11,602 nt of DNA from Betaproteobacteria bacterium (GTDB taxonomy: Bacteria > Pseudomonadota > Gammaproteobacteria > Burkholderiales > SG8-39): contig CANIIN010000034.1 in NCBI GenBank assembly GCA_947467405.1, forward strand, positions 1 to 11,602, given 5' to 3'. Shown here piece by piece: positions 6,369 to 11,602 of the stretch. The translations under genes were made by a program, and so were the position numbers. The stretch's first letter is position 1; every line of letters begins with the position of its first letter. The notes under the pieces are model-generated. The model did not search any database, was not told the DNA's origin, and worked only from the letters and a program-made list of their open reading frames with translations.

Positions 6369-7778
6369 ATGAAGTACATCAGCACCCGCGGCGGCGGAAC
6401 GCCGCAGACCTTCACCGGCATCCTGCTGGGCGGCCTGGCGCCGGACGGCGGCCTGTACCTTCCCGAGCAGGCGCCACGCTTCTCGGCCGGCGATCTCGCC
6501 GCCATGCGTGGTATGCAGTATCGCGATCTCGCCTTCACCATCCTGTCGAAGTTCGCGGATGACATCCCGGCGGCCGATTTTCGCAAGCTGGTCGATCGCA
6601 CCTACACCAAGGAAGCGTTCCATTCGGATGACATCACACCGTTGAAGACGCTGGAGCCGGGTGTGCACATCCTCTGTCTCTCCAACGGTCCGACGCTGGC
6701 GTTCAAGGACGTGGCCATGCAGTTGCTCGGCAATTTGTTCGAGTACGTGCTGGCGCAGAAGGGCGAAGAGCTCAACATCCTCGGCGCGACTTCGGGCGAT
6801 ACGGGTTCGGCGGCGGAATACGCCATGCGCGGCAAGAAGGGCATCCGTGTGTTCATGCTCTCGCCGCATGGCCGCATGAGCGCCTTCCAGCAGGCGCAGA
6901 TGTATTCGCTGCCCGACGCCAACATTTTCAACATCGCCGTGCGCGGTGTGTTCGACGAGTGCCAGGACATCGTCAAGGCGGTCAGCAACGACGCCGGCTT
7001 CAAGGCCAAGCACCGTATCGGCACCGTGAATTCCATCAACTGGGCGCGCGTGGCGGCGCAGGTGGTGTATTACTTCAAGGGCTACTTCGCTGCCACGAAG
7101 AACAACGACGAGCAGGTATCATTTTCGGTGCCCTCCGGCAACTTCGGCAACATCTACGCCGGCCACATGGCGCGGCAGATGGGACTGCCCATCAAGCGAT
7201 TGGTTCTCGCCACCAACGAGAACAACGTGCTGGACGAATTTTTCCGCACCGGCCGTTATCGCGTGCGGGCATCCAATGAGGTGCACCAGACCTCCAGCCC
7301 GTCCATGGACATTTCCAAGGCCTCCAACTTCGAGCGCTTCATCTTTGATCTGGTCGGCGCCAAGCCGGCGCGCGTGCGCGAACTGTGGCAGCAGGTGGAT
7401 CGCGATGGCATCTTCGACCTGAACGGCACGTCCGATCTGGCCGGACTCGCGCAGTACGGCTTTGTCTCGGGCACCAGCAATCATGCCAACCGCCTCGACA
7501 CCATCCGGCGCGTGTGGAAGGACTATGGCGTGATGATCGACACCCACACCGCCGACGGCGTGAAGGTCGGTCTGGAGCATCGCGAAGCCGGCGTGCCGCT
7601 GATCTGTCTTGAAACCGCGTTGCCGGCCAAGTTCGCCGAGACCATCCGCGAGGCGCTGGGCCGCGATCCGGAGCGACCTGCGGGTTTCGAGAACATCGAG
7701 AAGCTGCCGCAGCGCGTCGAGGTCATGGACGCCGATGCCGCGGCCGTGAAGCGTTTCGTCGAAGCGCACAGCGGGTGA
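6369..7778 (+). CDS. thrC: Threonine synthase
   Basis: The 469-residue PLP enzyme converts O-phosphohomoserine to threonine, the last step of the pathway fed by hom. The N-terminus MKYISTRGGG is typical of the long E. coli/yeast-type threonine synthases. LSNGPTLAFKDVAMQLL (104-120) carries the PLP-binding Lys113, and LGATSGDTGSAAEYA (138-152) is the phosphate-binding loop. GTVNSINWARVAAQ and VPSGNFGNIYAGHMARQMG follow, also diagnostic. The length is normal. AAAGG (6358-6362) six nt before the ATG is a good ribosome-binding site. It is separated from hom by 177 bp containing the CGCGGA repeat, so it may be read through from the alaA-hom transcript or have its own promoter; none is clear. Confidence 0.96.
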   Translation: MKYISTRGGGTPQTFTGILLGGLAPDGGLYLPEQAPRFSAGDLAAMRGMQYRDLAFTILSKFADDIPAADFRKLVDRTYTKEAFHSDDITPLKTLEPGVHILCLSNGPTLAFKDVAMQLLGNLFEYVLAQKGEELNILGATSGDTGSAAEYAMRGKKGIRVFMLSPHGRMSAFQQAQMYSLPDANIFNIAVRGVFDECQDIVKAVSNDAGFKAKHRIGTVNSINWARVAAQVVYYFKGYFAATKNNDEQVSFSVPSGNFGNIYAGHMARQMGLPIKRLVLATNENNVLDEFFRTGRYRVRASNEVHQTSSPSMDISKASNFERFIFDLVGAKPARVRELWQQVDRDGIFDLNGTSDLAGLAQYGFVSGTSNHANRLDTIRRVWKDYGVMIDTHTADGVKVGLEHREAGVPLICLETALPAKFAETIREALGRDPERPAGFENIEKLPQRVEVMDADAAAVKRFVEAHSG

Positions 7779-7851
7779 CCGGCGCGATCGACCTGCTGAA
7801 GGGTGTCGGTGCTGCTGGTTCGCTGACTGGATTTTCGCAAGGCGCGGCGGC

Positions 7852-9069
7852 GTGAAGTTGCCTGAATACCTGCGCGCCCTGCGCCACCGCAATTACCGAA
7901 TCTATTTTCTTGCCCAGCTGATTTCGCAGCCCGGCCCGTGGATGCAACAGGTGGCCATGGGCTGGCTGACCTACCGCCTGACCGAGTCCGTGTTCATGCT
8001 CGGCGTGGTCGCCTTCTGTACGCAGATTCCGGTGCTGTTCCTCGGCCCGGTGGGCGGGCTGCTGGCCGACCGCTTCGATCGGCGCCGCCTCATGGTCACG
8101 ACACAGGTGTTTTCTCTCCTGCAGTCGGTCGCGCTGTCCATCCTGACCTTCAGCGGTGTTGTGCAACCCTGGCACCTCGTCATCATCGCGCTGATGCTGG
8201 GGGTCATCACCTCGGTGGACACGCCGACCCGACAGTCGCTGACCATTCGCATGGTGGGCGAAATCCGCGACCTGCCCAATGGCATCGCGCTGAATGGACT
8301 CAACTTCAACATCTCGCGCCTGATCGGCCCCGCGATCGGCGGTGTGCTGGTGGCCTGGGCGGGCGAGGGCGCATGCTTCGCCGTCGCATCGATGACCTAT
8401 CTGGTGATGATTTCGGCGCTCTTCATGGTGCGCCTGCCGGTCACGGCCGGCCACGGCACGGCGGCGCGCGGCGGCATTCTCGTGGCGGTCAAGGTGGCGT
8501 GGAACTCGCCGGCACTGCGCGCCATCCTGCTCATGACCGCTGCCATCAGCCTGTTCTTCTCTCCCTACGTCGTGCTTCTGCCGTACTTCGCCAAGGACGT
8601 GTATCACGGCAATGCCGATACGCTGGGCTTCCTGTTCAGTTGCACCGGCGCGGGCGCCATCGCCTGCAGCCTGTGGATGCTGACGCGCCAGAACGTGCAC
8701 AGCCTGCCGCGCGGCATTTCACGCATCGTACGGCTGGGCGGTCTCGCGCTGGCGGTGTTTCCGCTCATGCCAAGCGCCTGGTACGCCGCGCCCGCCCTGG
8801 CGGTGATCGGCGGCTGCTCGCTGGTGTCCGGCATCGGCAGCAACACTCTCATCCAGACCCTGGTGCGCGACGAGATGCGCGGACGGCTCATGTCGCTGTT
8901 CACCATGTGCCTGCTCGGCGTCATGCCGCTCGGCAGCCTGATCGTGGGCCGCGTCGCCGATCACATCGGCGTGCAGGTGACGATGGTGTTGTGCGGAATG
9001 GCGACGGCGGTGGCGGGGATGGTGTACACGCGGCACATGCATGACATCGAGACGGCACTGAAGGGATAG
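7852..9069 (+). CDS. MFS transporter, EntS/MFS_3-like exporter
   Basis: The 405-residue protein has about ten to twelve hydrophobic helices and a short cytoplasmic N-terminus YLRALRHRNYRIYFLAQLIS. QPGPWMQQVAMGWLTYRLTES is characteristic of the MFS_3 (EntS-like) group. The MFS motif A loop between helices 2 and 3 is GGLLADRFDRRRL (68-80). ALNGLNFNISRLIGPAIGG, in the middle of the N-terminal half, is also typical of this family. A repeat of motif A is seen near the C-terminus (GRVADHIG). Members export siderophores, drugs or metabolites; the substrate here is unknown. The start is a GTG with a weak AAGG nine nt upstream. It follows thrC by 73 bp without a terminator, so it may be read through from thrC, and it ends 51 bp before a clear terminator. 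Confidence 0.9.
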   Translation: MKLPEYLRALRHRNYRIYFLAQLISQPGPWMQQVAMGWLTYRLTESVFMLGVVAFCTQIPVLFLGPVGGLLADRFDRRRLMVTTQVFSLLQSVALSILTFSGVVQPWHLVIIALMLGVITSVDTPTRQSLTIRMVGEIRDLPNGIALNGLNFNISRLIGPAIGGVLVAWAGEGACFAVASMTYLVMISALFMVRLPVTAGHGTAARGGILVAVKVAWNSPALRAILLMTAAISLFFSPYVVLLPYFAKDVYHGNADTLGFLFSCTGAGAIACSLWMLTRQNVHSLPRGISRIVRLGGLALAVFPLMPSAWYAAPALAVIGGCSLVSGIGSNTLIQTLVRDEMRGRLMSLFTMCLLGVMPLGSLIVGRVADHIGVQVTMVLCGMATAVAGMVYTRHMHDIETALKG

Positions 9070-9120
9070 ATTCTTGTAGATGCCCGTGGATTGGTCGTCT
9101 TCAGCAGGTTTACATCTTTG

Positions 9121-9148
9121 AAAGGCCGCATTGATTGTGGCCTTTTTT
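9121..9148 (+). terminator. Intrinsic terminator after the MFS gene
   Basis: AAAGGCCGCA (9121-9130) and TGTGGCCTTT (9136-9145) form a 10-bp stem with one G-U pair and the loop TTGAT. The T-run at 9143-9148 is part of and continues past the 3' arm. It lies 51 bp after the MFS stop and should end the rightward transcript before the fold-back element. Confidence 0.85.
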
Positions 9149-9182
9149 CTTTGTGGGTGCGCGGTTTTTCGCCTATCGGCGA

Positions 9183-9214
9183 GGTACTTTCTTTGCTCGT
9201 GCAAAGAAAGTACC
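9183..9214. repeat. Left terminal hairpin of the fold-back element
   Basis: GGTACTTTCTTTGC (9183-9196) and its exact inverse (9201-9214) form a perfect 14-bp stem around TCGT. It occupies the same place in the left arm as the hairpin at 9639-9670 in the right arm. Confidence 0.9.
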
Positions 9215-9294
9215 CAAAGAAAGCACGCCCCGACGGTCCCGGTCGCTGCGCGACTACCCTGCGATGCTCGGACTCTGAGGCGGCTGCGCAACTC

Positions 9295-9322
9295 ACATCC
9301 GCAGTCGGGGGACTGCGGATGT
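9295..9322. repeat. Internal hairpin of the left arm
   Basis: ACATCCGCAGTC (9295-9306) pairs perfectly with 9311-9322 around a GGGG loop. CTCTGAGG (9273-9280) and CCTCAGAG (9346-9353) can close a wider outer stem around it. The counterpart in the right arm, 9531-9550, is a different hairpin (ACGCAACC, loop ACCA). Confidence 0.8.
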
Positions 9323-9530
9323 TCGGACAGTGCTCGCCGACTGCCCCTCAGAGCCCTGTGCTTCTCGGCGGGCCCAACGGGGACCCCGAAAAGGTCATGA
9401 CCCCACACGTTGGAAGGTGGATCAACCAGAAGGAAAGGCACACCACTGGGCGCGCCTGGGGTGAAGCCCCGTTGGTCCCGCCGAGAAGCGCAGGCGGGAC
9501 GGGGGTCGTCCGTCGCGGATGTCTGAGTGA

Positions 9531-9550
9531 ACGCAACCACCAGGTTGCGT
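9531..9550. repeat. Internal hairpin of the right arm
   Basis: ACGCAACC (9531-9538) pairs perfectly with GGTTGCGT (9543-9550) around ACCA. It takes the place of the 9295-9322 hairpin of the left arm but has an unrelated sequence. Confidence 0.7.
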
Positions 9551-9638
9551 GAGCGAGTTCCGCAGCGGCCCGTTCCGGCGAGCATCGCAGGGTAGTCGCG
9601 CAAAGCGTGACCGGGACCGTCGGGGTCGCCTTCTTTTG

Positions 9639-9670
9639 GTTCCTTTTCTTGGCGAAGCAAGAAAAGGAAC
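9639..9670. repeat. Right terminal hairpin of the fold-back element
   Basis: GTTCCTTTTCTTG (9639-9651) and its exact inverse (9658-9670) form a perfect 13-bp stem around GCGAAG. It differs from the left terminal hairpin at four stem positions, and each change is matched by its pairing partner. Confidence 0.9.
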
Positions 9671-9762
9671 TCGCCAAAGGCGAAACACCCAAGCATCCAC
9701 GAAGAAATACAAACCAAATCCGTAGTTTCCGCCACCCAGACAAGATTGCACCCCGGCGGCCA

Positions 9763-9839
9763 GACTGTCCCCAAAAACGAGTTGGCAACCATTCCCGATT
9801 GGAGCAAGATTCCTCCCTGTACTGTTGCTGCGGACAGTC
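9763..9839 (+). promoter_or_regulatory. Region upstream of the protease-like gene with an 8-bp inverted repeat; promoter uncertain
   Basis: Between the fold-back element and the next gene, GACTGTCC (9763-9770) and GGACAGTC (9832-9839) form a spaced inverted repeat. TTGGCA at 9782-9787 could be a -35 box, but the hexamer 18 nt downstream (AAGATT) is a poor -10. A promoter for the protease-like gene should lie here because a terminator precedes it, but I cannot place it firmly. Confidence 0.25.
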
Positions 9840-9861
9840 CCACGCAGTGCTTGCCCTCACG

Positions 9862-9867
9862 GGAGGT
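9862..9867 (+). promoter_or_regulatory. Strong ribosome-binding site that fixes the start of the protease-like gene
   Basis: GGAGGTGA at 9862-9869 is a full match to the anti-Shine-Dalgarno sequence, with GGAGG five nt before the ATG at 9872. The in-frame ATG at 9746 further upstream has no such site, so 9872 is chosen. Confidence 0.8.
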
Positions 9868-9871
9868 GACG

Positions 9872-11020
9872 ATGCAAAGCCAACCTCGATTCGAGAAATT
9901 GTCCGTTGCGCGCGCGACATCACCGACCGGCATCGCCTCGCCCAGGGCGCGCATGATGGTGGTCACGCTGTTCGCCCTGACCGCCGCGATCGTCTTCATG
10001 AACCGCTCGCACGCCGACACCGGCTTGGTGCGCGTGCAGGCTGCCGCCGAGTCGCCGAAAGACGCGGCGAAATCGCCGGCCGCTTCGTCGCCCACGACGG
10101 CGGCGCTCGATGCCGAGTCCATGCTGTCGGCCATCGTGCGCGTGAAGATGCGCGCCGTGCCGGGGGCGCGCTCCAGCAGCACGCTGGGCCCCGAGCGCAA
10201 CGGCAGCGGCGTGATCATCGACGCGCAGGGGCACATTCTCACCATCGGCTACATTGTCAACGAGGCCGACTCCATCGAAGTCACGGGCGGCGACAACAAG
10301 ACGGTTCCGGCGTTGCTGGTGGCCTATGACCATGCCACCGGCATCGGCCTGCTGCGCGCCACGCTGCCGCTGAAGGGAACGCCGCTGCCCCTGGGGCAAT
10401 CGGCCGCGCTGGCCATCCGCGAACCGGTGATGATCCTGCCGGCCGGCGGCCGCGAATCGGCCAGCGTGGCCTACGTGATGTCGCGCCGTTCCTTCGCCGG
10501 CGGTTGGGAGTATTTCGTCGATAACGCCATCTTCACCGCGCCGCCGACCATGAACTGGTCGGGCGCGGCGCTGGTCAACCGCGAAGGCAAGCTGGTGGGC
10601 ATCGGCTCGCTGCTGGTGCGCGACACCATGCAGCCGGGTTCGCCGTTGCCCGGCAACATGTTCGTGCCCATCGACGTGGTGCAACCCATCCTGGCCGAGC
10701 TGATCCAGAACGGCAAGCGCAGCGGTCCGCAGCAGCCGTGGCTGGGCATGTCCACCGAAGAGTCGCAGGGCAGGTTGTTCGGGACGCGCGTGTCGCCCGA
10801 AGGTCCGGCCGACAAGGCCGGCATCCGCCGCGGCGACATCGTGCTGGGCGTCGGCGCCGACACGGTGCAGAACCTGGAGGAGTTCTACCGCAAGGTCTGG
10901 GCGATCGGGCCGGCCGGTGCTGAAGTGTCGATCAGGGTGCTGCAGGGTCCGCAGTTGAAGGAGATTCGTATACGCAGCATCGACCGCAACGATTACTTCC
11001 GCGAGAAGTCCAGCACCTGA
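9872..11020 (+). CDS. HtrA/DegP-like (S1C) protein with PDZ domain; catalytic His and Asp missing, probable pseudoprotease
   Basis: The 382-residue protein has a basic N-terminus and a hydrophobic segment (about 28-44, MMVVTLFALTAAIVFMN) ending near SHA, so it is a signal peptide or membrane anchor to the periplasm. A linker rich in Ala, Pro and Ser (55-80) follows. The trypsin-like domain runs from about 85 to 275 and carries GSGVIIDAQGHILT (111-124). Where active HtrA proteins have LTNAHV, this has LTIGYI, so the His site is Tyr127. Where they have TDLAVL, it has TGIGLL, so the Asp site is Gly157. Where they have GNSGGPLVN, it has WSGAALVN, so Ser230 remains but the surrounding loop is changed. 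One PDZ domain follows (about 288-368, PWLGMSTEES and PADKAGIRRGDIVLGV). Likely a binding or scaffold protein rather than a protease. Confidence 0.85.
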   Translation: MQSQPRFEKLSVARATSPTGIASPRARMMVVTLFALTAAIVFMNRSHADTGLVRVQAAAESPKDAAKSPAASSPTTAALDAESMLSAIVRVKMRAVPGARSSSTLGPERNGSGVIIDAQGHILTIGYIVNEADSIEVTGGDNKTVPALLVAYDHATGIGLLRATLPLKGTPLPLGQSAALAIREPVMILPAGGRESASVAYVMSRRSFAGGWEYFVDNAIFTAPPTMNWSGAALVNREGKLVGIGSLLVRDTMQPGSPLPGNMFVPIDVVQPILAELIQNGKRSGPQQPWLGMSTEESQGRLFGTRVSPEGPADKAGIRRGDIVLGVGADTVQNLEEFYRKVWAIGPAGAEVSIRVLQGPQLKEIRIRSIDRNDYFREKSST

Positions 11021-11140
11021 TCCGGTTGTGGCTCCACTTGCGGCGCGGGGCCGCCCGCAGGCGGATGCCTGAAAACCCTCGCCAGTCCTTGATCTACGGG
11101 CATTCTCCCATTTTTCATCCGGTGCGCCACTTCTGTCCTT

Positions 11141-11602
11141 TCACGACTGCTGCGTCGTGATCGCCCTGCGAAATCTCGCCAGCGCCACCATGAAGAACAC
11201 CAGTCCGATGCCGGCAATGGTCAGCATCGACGGCCACACCACTTCCAGACCGGCGCCGCGATAGAGGATGGCCTGCGCGAAGGCCACGAAGTGCGTGGTC
11301 GGTGCAAACGCCATGATGTCCTGCACGATCTGCGGCATGCTCTCGCGCGGTGTGGTGGCGCCGGACAGGATTTCCAGCGGCAGCATCACCATGATCATCA
11401 GGAGGCCGAACTGCGGCATCGATCGCGCCACCGTGGCCAGCATGATGCCCAGCGCCGTGGTGGCAAAGAGGTGTAGCGCGGCGCCGACCAGGAACAGCCC
11501 GATCGATCCCGCGATGGGCACGCCGAGCACGCCCTTGACCAGGAACTGCAGCGACAGCGCGGCTGCGACCAGCACCACCAGCCCGTTGGCCCACACCTTG
11601 GC
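11141..11602 (-). CDS. ABC-2 type transporter permease, YhhJ-like, C-terminal part (gene runs off the right edge)
   Basis: The visible 153 residues are the C-terminal part of an ABC-2 family permease; the gene starts beyond the window. AKVWANGLVVL opens the fragment. Several membrane helices follow, along with ARSMPQFGLLMIMVMLPLEILSGATTPRESMPQIVQDIM and APTTHFVAFAQAILYRGAGLEVVWP. These segments are characteristic of YhhJ and related inner-membrane permeases encoded beside an ATP-binding subunit and an HlyD-like adaptor. The protein ends in RFRRAITTQQS. The gene is convergent with the protease-like gene, with 120 bp between the stops. That gap contains a small GC-rich stem (CCGCC, loop CGCA, GGCGG) but no T-run, so no terminator is called. 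The exported substrate is unknown. Confidence 0.88.
   Translation of the reverse strand, partial: AKVWANGLVVLVAAALSLQFLVKGVLGVPIAGSIGLFLVGAALHLFATTALGIMLATVARSMPQFGLLMIMVMLPLEILSGATTPRESMPQIVQDIMAFAPTTHFVAFAQAILYRGAGLEVVWPSMLTIAGIGLVFFMVALARFRRAITTQQS

Larger units (their letters stand above)
9146..9707. repeat. ~560-bp fold-back element with long inverted termini and nested hairpins; no gene inside
   Basis: The left end 9146-9294 and the inverted right end 9555-9707 align along their length. They share TTTCGCCT and GGCGAG, a terminal hairpin, CCCCGACGGTCCCGGTC and GCGCGACTACCCTGCGATGC. Further in, each arm has a second hairpin whose sequence is not shared (9295-9322 and 9531-9550). A 23-bp inverted block with one mismatch follows at 9360-9382 and 9467-9489. 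The centre, near 9421, is GGTGGATCAACC, close to a palindrome, and GGTCATGACC at 9393-9402 is a perfect one. Open frames cross it on both strands, as expected for GC-rich inverted DNA, but none has a ribosome-binding site or protein-like composition. No transposase is present. Similar stretches are often annotated as hypothetical proteins in Xanthomonadaceae and Burkholderiales, from memory. Confidence 0.85.

Noticed and set aside
9091..9552. Open frames on both strands through the fold-back element, up to 153 codons on the plus strand and longer on the minus strand
   Set aside because: They lie inside a long inverted repeat, have no ribosome-binding site, are rich in Arg, Pro and Gly, and mirror each other on opposite strands. 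They are best explained as by-products of GC-rich palindromic DNA.
8719..10245. A 508-codon minus-strand open frame spanning the end of the MFS gene, the fold-back element and the start of the protease-like gene
   Set aside because: It crosses three unrelated regions and has no domain or ribosome-binding site; its length comes from GC bias.
11041..11068. A GC-rich stem between the convergent protease-like and permease genes as a terminator
   Set aside because: The stem is only 5 bp with no following T-run on either strand.

Overview
This window looks like chromosomal DNA of a Gram-negative proteobacterium. The content is GC-rich, most genes are packed tightly, and two operon junctions use ATGA overlaps. 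AlaA, Hom, ThrC and the Mth938-like protein read like betaproteobacterial versions, so a Rhodocyclales- or Nitrosomonadales-like betaproteobacterium is my best guess. That is an inference from remembered family sequences, not from a search.

Left part (1-2880, minus strand): a leftward operon encodes a Mth938-like small protein, an ArnT-type lipid A aminoarabinose transferase, a four-helix EamA/SMR-type (ArnE/ArnF-like) flippase and, running off the left edge, the N-terminus of a DegT/ArnB-type sugar aminotransferase. Together they suggest envelope-lipid modification with an amino sugar. A ~140-bp CGCGGA-type repeat lies just upstream of the aminotransferase gene.

Middle (2855-9069, plus strand): a ~300-nt leader region precedes alaA (transaminase). 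A GNAT acetyltransferase overlaps it by 4 bp, followed by hom (homoserine dehydrogenase) and thrC (threonine synthase): an alanine/threonine biosynthesis cluster. A second copy of the CGCGGA repeat sits just upstream of thrC, in the same orientation and at nearly the same distance from the start codon as copy 1. An MFS exporter gene with a GTG start follows and ends at a clear intrinsic terminator.

Right part (9070-11602): a 560-bp gene-free stretch is a long fold-back element. It has ~150-bp inverted termini, nested hairpins, and compensatory base changes between its two terminal hairpins. Next comes a membrane-anchored HtrA/DegP-like protein with a PDZ domain whose catalytic His and Asp positions are replaced, so it is probably a pseudoprotease. 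The window ends in the C-terminal part of a convergent YhhJ-like ABC-2 permease gene.

Most genes are ordinary housekeeping or envelope genes. The most interesting material is the two dispersed repeat types and the degenerate protease. I see no CRISPR array, tRNA, rRNA, transposase or phage gene.
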